Of a DNA stretch of 8,938 nucleotides, positions 1 through 7,375 are shown in pieces; the first letter of the stretch is position 1, and each line of letters opens with the position of its first letter. The position numbers were made by a program, and so were the translations under genes. The stretch lies in contig JAAYFA010000013.1 in assembly GCA_012728445.1 (NCBI GenBank), positions 1 through 8,938 of the forward strand, in the 5' to 3' direction. Below the pieces are notes generated by a model. The model worked only from the letters and a program-made list of their open reading frames with translations. It had not been told where the DNA came from and made no database searches. Origin of the DNA: Clostridiales bacterium. GTDB lineage: Bacteria; Bacillota; Clostridia; Oscillospirales; Acutalibacteraceae.

Positions 1-1
1 C

Positions 2-940
2 ACCCCCTGCTACCACAACTTCCCCGGTAATCCCGCCACGGTGGAATACCGCGAAAGCCTTTATGTGGGCTACCGATATTATGAAAAGGCCGGCAAAGCC
101 GTTGCTTTCCCCTTCGGATTCGGTCTTTCCTATACACAGTTTGCATATTCGGCACCGCGTGTCTCAAAAGATAAAATCAAGGATGACGAATCACTCACGG
201 TAAGCGTTACGGTTAAAAATACAGGAACCAGCGCCGGTGCGGAAATTGTCCAGCTATATGTTGCTGCCAAGCAACCCCCTGTTTTCAGACCGGCAAAAGA
301 GTTGAAAGGTTTTTCCAAAGTATTCCTTGAGCCGGGTGAAGAAAAAGAAGTTTCAATTGTACTGGAAAAAAGGGCTTTCGCATATTATAACACCGCTGTC
401 AGTGATTGGCACGTGCAAAGCGGCAACTATGATATATGGGTCGGTGCTTCCTCTGCGGATATACGCTTAAAGCTCCATGTGGAGGTGGAAAGCACAAGGC
501 CCGACGCCCTGTTACCCGACTATTCCGCCGCGCCGGACTATGGCACGGGCAACATCCTCACCGTCCCTGACAGTCAGTTTGAAAGCTTGCTCGGGCGCCC
601 CATACCACCTACCGTAAAAGATAAAACCCTGCCGATTGTCATAACAGACAACTTTGAAAACGCCGCACACACCAAGTGGGGTGGCAGGATAAACCGACTT
701 CTCCGGTTTGTCCTTACACATTTCAATAAAGGTCCGAATGCCGAAATGGTCAGAGGGCTTGCGGTGCAAACCCCCTTCCGCAGCTTTATTGCTATGAGCG
801 GCGGCCTTGCGAACACAAAAATGATGGAGGGGCTTTTAAGGATTCTAAACGATGACAAAGCGGGCAAAGGCTGGCGCATGTTCTTAGGCAGGGTCCCCCA
901 CATCTTGCTCAATATCAGAAAGCTGTTGAAAACAGTCTAA
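2..940 (+). CDS. Glycoside hydrolase family 3 (beta-glucosidase type), 3' part
   Basis: This is the C-terminal end of a family 3 glycoside hydrolase, an enzyme group that removes glucose or related sugars from the non-reducing ends of beta-glycosides. The frame is open from base 2, so the start and the catalytic (beta/alpha)8 and sandwich domains lie outside the window. The first residues, NFPGNPATVEYRESLYVGYRYY (broken here only for reading: NFPGNPATVEY, then RESLYVGYRYY), followed by FPFGFGLSYTQF, are the conserved sequence just before the fibronectin-III-like domain. That domain runs from about base 170 to 490 (VTVKNTGTSAGAEIVQLYV, ELKGF, LEPGEEKEVSI). A further ~150 residues follow (about 490-937), with VPDSQFESLLGRPIP and a late segment MVRGLAVQTPFRSFIAMSGG, which I think is an extension found in some Firmicutes family 3 enzymes. 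No signal can be judged without the N-terminus. Only 22 bp separate it from the next gene, so the two are probably co-transcribed. Substrate cannot be told from this fragment. Confidence 0.93.
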   Translation, partial: TPCYHNFPGNPATVEYRESLYVGYRYYEKAGKAVAFPFGFGLSYTQFAYSAPRVSKDKIKDDESLTVSVTVKNTGTSAGAEIVQLYVAAKQPPVFRPAKELKGFSKVFLEPGEEKEVSIVLEKRAFAYYNTAVSDWHVQSGNYDIWVGASSADIRLKLHVEVESTRPDALLPDYSAAPDYGTGNILTVPDSQFESLLGRPIPPTVKDKTLPIVITDNFENAAHTKWGGRINRLLRFVLTHFNKGPNAEMVRGLAVQTPFRSFIAMSGGLANTKMMEGLLRILNDDKAGKGWRMFLGRVPHILLNIRKLLKTV

Positions 941-952
941 TTATAATTATTT

Positions 953-957
953 GGAGG
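953..957 (+). promoter_or_regulatory. Ribosome binding site fixing the ATG at 963
   Basis: GGAGG lies five bases before the ATG at 963. The in-frame TTG at 951 overlaps this site and cannot be the start, and an ATG at 958 is in a different frame. The site therefore decides for a 1215-residue protein beginning MQFFKQKS. Confidence 0.8.
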
Positions 958-962
958 ATGTC

Positions 963-3900
963 ATGCAGTTTTTTAAACAAAAATCAACAAAACTCGCCGC
1001 CCTGTTCCTCGCACTTGTATTCCTGTTTTGTGCAACACCGCCCGGCATATTTTCCGCCCTGACAACGGTTCAAAAAGCGCCGCTACAAATCGCTCTTATT
1101 GCGGACACACACCATTACCCGCAAGTCCTCATGGGCAGCAAAGGCGCAGCGTGGGAAAAATATTGCAACGACAACGCAAACCAGTATAGGCAGTCTTCCG
1201 CCTTGCTTGACGCGGCGTTAAACGCTATTGCGGTGCATGCACAAGAAAACGGCTGCAAGTATGTGCTTTTACCCGGGGATTTAACAAAAGACGGCGAGTA
1301 TGAAGGTCACGTGGAGATGGCCACAAGGCTTGAACAGTTTGAACTGGAAACGGGTATTCAAGTCATCGTGACCAACGGCAACCATGACATCAACAACAGC
1401 AACGCTTCAACTTTTGAAAACGACAAAATGGAACCCGCAAGACCCACAAGCCCGGAGGATTTCCGAGCCATTTACAGCAATTTGGGGTTTGACTTGGCCT
1501 GTAGTACCTATACCCCGCCCGCCGGAAAGAAAGCAGGCATGCTCTCCTATTCCGTGCCTCTCGACGGCGGCTACCGTCTGTTGGTTTTGGACGGCTGTAA
1601 GTATACGGCAGACAGTTCCTCCAAAGGCATAGATGAACATGAAACCGGTGGTCATTATTCGCCGGAGCTGTGGGCTTGGGCAAAGGCGGAGATGGCAGAT
1701 GCCGCAAGCCGCGGTGAGACGATAGTCGGCATGACCCACCACAACATCATCAAGCAATTTGAAGTTCAACCTTCTATGTTCCAAACTTTTGTCATTGACA
1801 ACTGGCTGGAAACGGCAGAAACGCTTGCGGACGCCGGTATGAAATATATGTTTACCGGGCATATGCACATGAATAATATTTCCGGCCACGTTTCCGACAA
1901 GGGCAATATCATCTATGACTGCCAAACGCCGTCGCTGACCGGTTTCCCAAACGGTTTTAGAGAAGTTTTGTTTGACAATACAGACCCCATCGTCAAAGCA
2001 ACCTTTAACACCTTGGATGCGGATTGTGAACAGCCGATAATCGCAGAAGGCGTCACGTACGAGCAGCCCTACAAATACACCTTTTCCTTCGGTCAAACTT
2101 ATGGCAATGACGGCCTTGCCGGTTTCGGCATCGGTATGGCAGACGGTTTTTTAAATGGTTTTATTGATGGAATCCAAAAGCAGGGCGGCTTATACGCCAT
2201 GCTCACGAGTGCATCCTTTGATTTAGAGGGGATTCTTGACAATGCCATTAAAGGCGGCCTAGCCTTTGGTTCTTACGATGTTTTCACCGTTCGCAACATC
2301 ATGAACTTTATTAAGGATTTGGCAAAACAAATCGACAGGGTGTATATAGACCACCCGGAAACGCTCTTGGACGTTGCTTACCAAGCCGCGGATAAGCTCG
2401 TTTCCCTAAAGGTGTCCGACTTGCCTTGCACGCGTTTTATCGACACCCTCGGTTTTGGTGACCCCGCTAAACCCGGAACCCTTGAAGACGCCGCCTACAG
2501 CGTGATTGCCACGATGTATGAGGGCAATGAGGATATAAGTGACGACCTGTTTTTACAGGATGTGATAGACTTTTTCCGTAACCGCGATGGGGCTGAAAAA
2601 ACCTATCAACTGATTAAAGATGTTCTTTTAAATGACATCATTGAAGACAACATTTTAAACGTTCTGGACTTTAATCCGGGTACCTTGTTCCCTAATGACA
2701 GTTTCATCGCCGTGGTGGGCGATATTCTTGACGCAATACTTACCTTCCTCTTCCCCAACGCCAGAACCTTTTTAAACATCGTTAATTCTATCCTCGGGAT
2801 TCTCCCGGCCGATTACAACAGCTTAGAAGGCATTGTTGACACCGTCGCCCGGGAATACCTCACGCAAAGCCAGTTTGACTCGCTGGGTGGCACCGTAGCG
2901 GACATCATCGAATGCCTGGTTGTCGACGAAGACCCCGGCTTTAAGATGGACAAAGACGTCACCTTAGCTTGCCCCCTGCCCGCTCCGGTCATTGCCACGC
3001 CGGCAAACTACCGCCTGCCCTCCCAAATAGCCGTCACTTTTGGTGACAAGGCGAACAGCACCCGCCTGATCAACTGGTTCACAAAATACAGTGTAACGGG
3101 TACGGATATTGAGCTGATTCCTTACAGCGTCAACCCGGTCTTTACCGGTAGCCCTACAACCGGTGCCGGTATTGAGTGCTCAAGCGAAAAGGTGTTGCGA
3201 GGCTACCCGGGAGCAGACCTTGGTATTACGGGCTTTTTGAATTACGACTTTTCACTTGTGCGTCACGGAGTTAAACTCACGGGGCTTTCGCCCGGGCAAA
3301 AGTATAGCTACCGTGTGGGGGATGCCGCAAAAGGTTGGTGGAGCCAGCCCGGCGTTATTGAACCCGCCGATAATACAGATGCCTTCACCTTTTTCCATAT
3401 GACCGACCCACAATCACAAAATAAACTTCAGTACGAAGCTTGGTCCAATGTCGTTCATCAAGCGTTTAAACTCTATCCGCGCAGTAACTTCATCATGAGC
3501 AGCGGTGACTTGGTCGATAATCAAAAAAATGTCAAACAGTGGCAATGGCTCTTGGACACTGCTGCCGATAACTTGATGAGCACGGTGCTTATGCCCACAG
3601 CCGGCAATCACGAAGACAAGGGCTATACGCTGGATGAAAACTTCCTGTTGCCCACGGCACCGGAGCAGGACAGAGACAGCGGCGTCTACTATTCCTTCGA
3701 CTACAACAACGTTCATTTTATGGTGCTCAACACTAATGATTTGAACGACAAAAACGAACTGAGCAAACAGCAGTTGGAATGGCTCAAAAAAGATGCCGCG
3801 GACAGCGATGCACAGTGGAAAATCGTGTCTCTTCATAAAGCAATTTATTCCAACGGTTCGCATTACAAAGACAAGGACGTTAAGGCCCTGCGAAAGCAGC

Positions 3901-4610
3901 TCGCATCACTCATGCCGGCACTCGATATCGACATCGTACTGCAAGGGCATGACCATGTTTATTTGCGAACGGATGCGATGAACGCCAATAAAGTTGTAAA
4001 GAATAAGACGGAATCCGTGAAATACCAAGGCCTTGATTACAAAGCCAAGCTTGACCCGGCCGGCTCTATTTATGTCGTCAGCGGCTGTGCCGGCGTTAAA
4101 AATTATTTGGCAAAAAGCAACTTCGCCACAGACTACATCTTCCCAAGAGCCGAAAAAATTGTTCCTATAGAAAACCCTGTTTTTTCCGCCATTCAAATTG
4201 ACGGTTCCAACCTTTATTTTGACGCTTATACCGTGGATGGAGAAAAAACAAGCAGAATCGATAACTTTGCCATCAAAAAAGACGTCGTTTCAACCGATAC
4301 GGATTCCGGCGGGGATAATCACGATGAGGGTAACATCGGGGGGAGCAGCACCGGTGGGAACAACATCAACGGGAGCAATATGGGGGAGAATGATATCGCC
4401 GGAAGCCCTATCGACCCGGCAGAAACCAACGGGGTAGACAAAAGCAGTGACGATACTAAAATCGAGCAGATTACAACAGTTCTCCCAGGACTTGCCAAAA
4501 TCCCACAAACCGGCGACAAGGGTATTTATCTTTTTGCGATGCTGCCCGTAGCAATTTCTTTCTTTGTGGGCGCTTCCTTGAAAAAAAAGAAAACATCGAA
4601 ACCCGTTTAA
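963..4610 (+). CDS. Cell-wall-anchored protein with two metallophosphoesterase domains
   Basis: A 1215-residue secreted protein expected to hydrolyse phosphate esters at the cell surface. Residues 1-32 form a signal peptide (KQKSTK, then a hydrophobic run). The first calcineurin-like domain has all metal-site motifs: D48-T-H50, GD106, GN140-H-D, H259/H260 and GHMH at 299-302. Residues about 385-700 are a long, mostly helical region I do not recognise. A second, purple-acid-phosphatase-like unit follows: a fibronectin-like segment with LSPGQKYSYRVGD, then D815-P-Q, GD849-LVD, GN882-H-E, H958 and GHDH at 995-998. From about 1110 the chain is a Gly/Ser/Asn/Asp-rich spacer containing pentapeptide repeats. 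The end is IPQTG (1180-1184), a membrane span (about 1188-1206) and KKKK, a classic sortase signal with Ile in place of Leu. Both catalytic centres look intact, which is unusual in one chain. It follows the family 3 hydrolase gene by 22 bp. The phosphoesterase assignment is firm; substrates are unknown, and nucleotides, sugar phosphates or teichoic-acid fragments are possible. Confidence 0.9.
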   Translation: MQFFKQKSTKLAALFLALVFLFCATPPGIFSALTTVQKAPLQIALIADTHHYPQVLMGSKGAAWEKYCNDNANQYRQSSALLDAALNAIAVHAQENGCKYVLLPGDLTKDGEYEGHVEMATRLEQFELETGIQVIVTNGNHDINNSNASTFENDKMEPARPTSPEDFRAIYSNLGFDLACSTYTPPAGKKAGMLSYSVPLDGGYRLLVLDGCKYTADSSSKGIDEHETGGHYSPELWAWAKAEMADAASRGETIVGMTHHNIIKQFEVQPSMFQTFVIDNWLETAETLADAGMKYMFTGHMHMNNISGHVSDKGNIIYDCQTPSLTGFPNGFREVLFDNTDPIVKATFNTLDADCEQPIIAEGVTYEQPYKYTFSFGQTYGNDGLAGFGIGMADGFLNGFIDGIQKQGGLYAMLTSASFDLEGILDNAIKGGLAFGSYDVFTVRNIMNFIKDLAKQIDRVYIDHPETLLDVAYQAADKLVSLKVSDLPCTRFIDTLGFGDPAKPGTLEDAAYSVIATMYEGNEDISDDLFLQDVIDFFRNRDGAEKTYQLIKDVLLNDIIEDNILNVLDFNPGTLFPNDSFIAVVGDILDAILTFLFPNARTFLNIVNSILGILPADYNSLEGIVDTVAREYLTQSQFDSLGGTVADIIECLVVDEDPGFKMDKDVTLACPLPAPVIATPANYRLPSQIAVTFGDKANSTRLINWFTKYSVTGTDIELIPYSVNPVFTGSPTTGAGIECSSEKVLRGYPGADLGITGFLNYDFSLVRHGVKLTGLSPGQKYSYRVGDAAKGWWSQPGVIEPADNTDAFTFFHMTDPQSQNKLQYEAWSNVVHQAFKLYPRSNFIMSSGDLVDNQKNVKQWQWLLDTAADNLMSTVLMPTAGNHEDKGYTLDENFLLPTAPEQDRDSGVYYSFDYNNVHFMVLNTNDLNDKNELSKQQLEWLKKDAADSDAQWKIVSLHKAIYSNGSHYKDKDVKALRKQLASLMPALDIDIVLQGHDHVYLRTDAMNANKVVKNKTESVKYQGLDYKAKLDPAGSIYVVSGCAGVKNYLAKSNFATDYIFPRAEKIVPIENPVFSAIQIDGSNLYFDAYTVDGEKTSRIDNFAIKKDVVSTDTDSGGDNHDEGNIGGSSTGGNNINGSNMGENDIAGSPIDPAETNGVDKSSDDTKIEQITTVLPGLAKIPQTGDKGIYLFAMLPVAISFFVGASLKKKKTSKPV
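4338..4412 (+). repeat. Five pentapeptide repeats in the wall spacer (15-bp units)
   Basis: Residues 1126-1150 of the dual phosphoesterase read as GGSST, GGNNI, NGSNM, GENDI, AGSPI: five consecutive units of the form x-G-(S/N/E)-x-(T/I/M). The matching DNA is five 15-bp units that have diverged in sequence. It lies in the flexible wall-spanning spacer before the sortase signal. Such spacers usually set the distance from the wall and vary in length between strains. Confidence 0.6.
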
Positions 4611-4617
4611 ATGGCCT

Positions 4618-4632
4618 CACCGTTTTACGGTG
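4618..4632 (+). other. Small hairpin between the phosphoesterase gene and glmU
   Basis: CACCGT at 4618-4623 pairs with ACGGTG at 4627-4632 around a TTT loop, and can be extended by a T-G wobble. There is no run of T after it, so it is not a convincing terminator. It could be a weak transcript-processing or stabilising structure between the surface-protein pair and the glmU group. Confidence 0.4.
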
Positions 4633-4667
4633 GAGCTGTGTGCATATGATGAAAGGGGTGGAATCTA

Positions 4668-6074
4668 ATGAAAAACAACTGCGCGATTATTCTTGCAGCG
4701 GGCGAAGGAACCCGCATGAAAACATCCAAGCCCAAAGTGCTGGCCGAAGTGCTTTTCAAACCCATGCTCGACTGGGTTGTGGACAGAACAAGGCAAAGCG
4801 GTGTTGAAGACATCTGCGTCGTTACCGGGCACCTGAGCGAAAGCATTGTCACCCACCTTGATGAAGGCATTGAAACTATTATGCAACACGAGCGCCTGGG
4901 CACCGGCCACGCCGTCATGCAGGCGAAAGATTTTATCGCCCGCCACGGTGACGCCAATGTGCTCGTGCTCGCAGGTGACGCACCACTTGTTGATGCCGCC
5001 TCCATCAGCTCTGCACTCAAACTGCATAAACGAGCCCTAAACGCGGCGACGGTTATCTCCGCTAAGGTGGAAAACCCTTTCGGCTACGGCAGAATTCTGC
5101 GCGACAGGGACGGGGCACTGCTGCGCATCGTGGAAGAACGGGATGCCACGGATGCGCAAAAGGCTATTACGGAAGTTAACTCCGGCGCCTACTGGTTCAA
5201 GGCGCAGGCATTACTGACTGCCTTGGAACAACTGCAGACCGCCCACAAAATGTCCCCGCCGGGCAAAAGCAAAGAGTATTACCTGACAGATACCATTGCA
5301 ATCCTGGCAAAACTCAATTTAGATGTAACGGCCTTTGACGCCCGCACGAGTCATGTCGTACTCGGTGCAAATGACCGAGTACAGCTCGCGGCACTCAACG
5401 AAATTGCCCGCCGCGAAGAGCTGAATAGGCATATGTTAAACGGTGTGTCCATCCCTTGTGCGGATGGAATTATCATTGGCCCGGATGTGGAAATCGGTGC
5501 GGATACCCTCATCTTGCCGGGCAGCATTTTGCGCGGCAAGGTAACGGTAGGCACGGGCTGCACCATCGGACCAAATGCGCTGATTGAAAACAGCTTTGTG
5601 GGTAACGGCGTGTGCCTCAATGCGACGCAGTGTGCGGAATCCTCGGTTGCCGACGGGGCGCAAATCGGGCCGTTTGTGCGTATCCGCCCGGGCAGCACCA
5701 TCGGCGCTTGCACGCGAATAGGCAACTTTGTTGAAATCAAGAACGCCAATGTCGGTGCGGAAACCAAAATTGCGCATCTTTCCTACATTGGCGATGCGGA
5801 CGTCGTTCAAGATGTCAATATCGGCTGCGGGTGTGCGACGGTGAACTACACCGGTAAAGAAAAACACCGCACCGTTATCAAAGACGGTGCCTTTATCGGC
5901 TGCAACACAAACCTAATAGCGCCCGTAACGATCGGTAAGGACGCCTACACCGCGGCCGGCTCAACCGTCACGGAGGATGTCCCCGACAATGCCCTTGCTA
6001 TTGCCAGAGCGAGACAAGTAAACAAAAAAGACTGGGTTAGCACCAAGAAGCCTTACAAAAGACAAAATGTATAA
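4668..6074 (+). CDS. glmU: Bifunctional UDP-N-acetylglucosamine pyrophosphorylase / glucosamine-1-phosphate N-acetyltransferase
   Basis: GlmU makes UDP-N-acetylglucosamine in the cytoplasm: the C-terminal half acetylates glucosamine-1-phosphate with acetyl-CoA and the N-terminal half adds UMP from UTP. The product feeds peptidoglycan and wall polymers. At 468 residues it has the usual length. The pyrophosphorylase domain shows LAAGEGTRMK (9-18) with P-K23, Q73 with GTGHA (78-82), AGD104, EVNSG (169-173) and N235-D-R. The left-handed beta-helix starts near residue 258 and shows GPFVRIRPG, GNFVEIK, AHLSYIGD with catalytic His370 and Tyr373, NIGCG, and a closing AGSTVTEDVP and ARARQ. NYTG stands where NYDG is common, and Cys replaces Ala and Ser at two acetyl-CoA-side positions; the Cys forms are, as I recall, normal in Clostridia. 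The start is supported by AAGGGG at 4653-4658, about nine bases upstream. No prs gene follows directly, although the glmU-prs-pth order is common in Firmicutes. Confidence 0.97.
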   Translation: MKNNCAIILAAGEGTRMKTSKPKVLAEVLFKPMLDWVVDRTRQSGVEDICVVTGHLSESIVTHLDEGIETIMQHERLGTGHAVMQAKDFIARHGDANVLVLAGDAPLVDAASISSALKLHKRALNAATVISAKVENPFGYGRILRDRDGALLRIVEERDATDAQKAITEVNSGAYWFKAQALLTALEQLQTAHKMSPPGKSKEYYLTDTIAILAKLNLDVTAFDARTSHVVLGANDRVQLAALNEIARREELNRHMLNGVSIPCADGIIIGPDVEIGADTLILPGSILRGKVTVGTGCTIGPNALIENSFVGNGVCLNATQCAESSVADGAQIGPFVRIRPGSTIGACTRIGNFVEIKNANVGAETKIAHLSYIGDADVVQDVNIGCGCATVNYTGKEKHRTVIKDGAFIGCNTNLIAPVTIGKDAYTAAGSTVTEDVPDNALAIARARQVNKKDWVSTKKPYKRQNV

Positions 6075-6075
6075 T
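6070..6075 (+). promoter_or_regulatory. Possible -10 box overlapping the glmU stop codon
   Basis: TATAAT, a perfect -10 hexamer, overlaps the TAA of glmU and is preceded by ATG, so a TG lies one base closer than in a true extended -10. I see no good TTGACA-like sequence 16-18 bp upstream. If active it would drive the unrecognised membrane protein and pth separately from glmU. Chance occurrence is quite possible. Confidence 0.25.
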
Positions 6076-6126
6076 ATTGAACCCTAAAACAGCCGTTTTA
6101 TATTACAAAGAAAGAAGGGCACTAAA

Positions 6127-6738
6127 ATGGAAAACGAAGAAACATCCCTTGTCGAGAACACCACACCGAGGGTTAAAAAGAAGAATAAAAAATCCTTACT
6201 TATCGGGTCCGCCGCAATTATTATTGTTGTCGTCGTCATCGTCGCCTTAATTGCCGGTTATATCGCCGGTAAGCCGACTGCGCAGGCGGGCTCCGTTTAT
6301 GACGGCAGTTCCGTACTGACCTCTTATTACAACTCCACCACAACCACGGCAGAAAGCCTTTCGGAGATGTATGGTTTTAGCACCGGCGACGCAGAATCTT
6401 TGCGCAACGACAAGCCGGCATGGAAAGCATACAGTTTTGAAGTCGAAGTCAAGAATAAATCCAAAGAGCCCATCTCCATTTCCGCCTTTGACGTAAAAAA
6501 CAACGGCAAAGACAACATCTGGCTGCAAATAAAAACCGCTGAAAAAATTGATATCATAGCCGGCAACACGCCAACAATTCTGATTACCGCTCTTGTCAAC
6601 GGACGGGAAATTACCGCCGAAACCGCTATGCAAGAAATCAAAAAATTCAGTATAAAAATAATGTATTCAAAAACCCCCACCACAAGCCCCGACGGCAAGG
6701 AAAGCATTGAAACGAGCAAAACAATTCGTGTAAAGTAG
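6127..6738 (+). CDS. Unrecognised single-pass membrane protein with an extracellular domain
   Basis: I do not recognise this 203-residue protein. It has an acidic N-terminus, then a basic patch (RVKKKNKK, 15-22), then one very hydrophobic span rich in Ile and Val (about 24-48). This gives a cytoplasmic N-terminus with the rest outside. A Ser/Thr-rich linker (about 55-85, with STTTTAES) follows. The last ~105 residues look beta-rich (AYSFEVEVKNKS, ISISAFDVKNN, IWLQIKT, TPTILITALVNG), with the alternation and 'ongoing-strand then NKS turn' feel of immunoglobulin-like or DUF4352-type domains, but I cannot name a family. AAGAAGGG at 6112-6119 serves as ribosome binding site, seven bases before ATG. 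It sits between glmU (52 bp upstream) and pth, where prs is common in Firmicutes. No Cys, lipobox or catalytic motif was seen, so a structural or sensing role is more likely than an enzymatic one; this is inference. Confidence 0.85.
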   Translation: MENEETSLVENTTPRVKKKNKKSLLIGSAAIIIVVVVIVALIAGYIAGKPTAQAGSVYDGSSVLTSYYNSTTTTAESLSEMYGFSTGDAESLRNDKPAWKAYSFEVEVKNKSKEPISISAFDVKNNGKDNIWLQIKTAEKIDIIAGNTPTILITALVNGREITAETAMQEIKKFSIKIMYSKTPTTSPDGKESIETSKTIRVK

Positions 6739-6754
6739 GCCGCTGTAAGGCGGC
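6739..6754 (+). other. GUAA-tetraloop hairpin directly before the pth ribosome binding site
   Basis: GCCGC at 6739-6743 pairs perfectly with GCGGC at 6750-6754, and T6744-G6749 can add a wobble pair, leaving the GNRA-type loop GTAA (6745-6748). The stem begins on the base after the stop codon of the upstream gene and ends on the base before AAGGAG. Ribosomes ending the upstream gene would melt it, so it may tune translational coupling to pth. Confidence 0.5.
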
Positions 6755-6760
6755 AAGGAG
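6755..6760 (+). promoter_or_regulatory. Ribosome binding site supporting an ATT start for pth
   Basis: AAGGAG is a near-perfect Shine-Dalgarno sequence. Nine bases separate it from the in-frame ATT at 6770. No ATG occurs anywhere between 6739 and 6840, and the nearby GTG and TTG codons are all in other frames, so this site points to ATT as the initiator. Confidence 0.65.
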
Positions 6761-6769
6761 TGGTTTTAT

Positions 6770-7375
6770 ATTTTAAATTTTCGCAGACGGTTTTCTGCGC
6801 CCGTTGGCGCGCCCGAATATCTTGTTGTTGGCCTGGGCAATCCCGGCAAAAAATATGAGTTTACCCGACACAACGTCGGTTACCTGTGCCTGGACGCTTT
6901 GGCACAAAAACTGCAGGCCAAGGTAAACCGTATAAAATTCAAATCGCTCACAGGCGAAGCAACGATAACCGGCCACCGCTGTCTTTTCATAAAACCCCAA
7001 ACTTTTATGAATGACAGTGGAATCGCCGTACGAGAAGCGGCCGATTTTTATAAAATACCCGTCGAAAAAATCATTGTTATTTTCGATGATGTTTCGCTGT
7101 CCTGCGGTGCGCTGCGCATCAGAAGAAGTGGCACAGACGGCGGTCACAATGGATTGAAAAGCATCATTTACCATATGCACAGCGACAATTTTCCAAGGAT
7201 AAAGATTGGTATCGGCGGCAAACCCCACCCGGAAATGGAGCTTGCCGACTGGGTGCTTTCCTCCTTCAAAAAAGAGGACCTTGCCGAGATGCGCAGCACC
7301 ATAGAAAAAGCGCATGAAGCCTTGGAATTGATGGTTGACGGAGATGTGGAAAAGGCAATGGCGAAGTTCAACTAG
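6770..7375 (+). CDS. pth: Peptidyl-tRNA hydrolase, apparent ATT start
   Basis: Pth releases peptides from peptidyl-tRNA that has dropped off the ribosome, recycling tRNA in the cytoplasm. With the ATT start the protein has 201 residues, a normal length with a short N-terminal extension (about 14 residues more than E. coli Pth). Motifs follow in order: GLGNPG (21-26, Asn24), TRHNVG with catalytic His34, PQTFMNDSG with Asn81, FDD (105-107, the catalytic-site Asp), GGHNGLKSI with Asn127, RIKIGIG and a C-terminal ADWVLSSF. The frame is open from 6749, after a stop at 6746. A later TTG at 6899 would remove Asn24 and His34 and so cannot give an active enzyme. ATT is the only near-cognate codon correctly placed, behind AAGGAG. 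An assembly or base error (ATG read as ATT) is the main alternative. The gene lies 31 bp after the membrane-protein gene. Its TAG stop is also the first part of the repeat element downstream. Confidence 0.9.
   Translation: MLNFRRRFSAPVGAPEYLVVGLGNPGKKYEFTRHNVGYLCLDALAQKLQAKVNRIKFKSLTGEATITGHRCLFIKPQTFMNDSGIAVREAADFYKIPVEKIIVIFDDVSLSCGALRIRRSGTDGGHNGLKSIIYHMHSDNFPRIKIGIGGKPHPEMELADWVLSSFKKEDLAEMRSTIEKAHEALELMVDGDVEKAMAKFN

Noticed and set aside
951..962. TTG at 951 as start of the phosphoesterase
   Set aside because: It overlaps the GGAGG ribosome binding site; ATG at 963 is correctly spaced and begins a good signal peptide.
1950..1985. TTTGACA-like sequence as an internal promoter in the phosphoesterase gene
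   Set aside because: No matching -10 hexamer at a suitable distance and no downstream gene start that would need it.
1407..2096. Long open frame (229 codons) on the minus strand
   Set aside because: It lies wholly inside the first phosphoesterase domain, whose motifs are unmistakable; its translation shows no family features and it is a by-product of codon use.
5351..5867. Two overlapping minus-strand open frames of 138 and 143 codons
   Set aside because: They are opposite the hexapeptide-repeat part of glmU, whose periodic sequence produces open frames in other readings.
6086..6099. AAAAC/GTTTT stem after glmU as a terminator
   Set aside because: The stem is short and AT-rich with no T-run, and is expected by chance in such sequence.
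6899..6901. TTG at 6899 as start of pth
   Set aside because: It removes GLGNPG and the catalytic His, and has no ribosome binding site.
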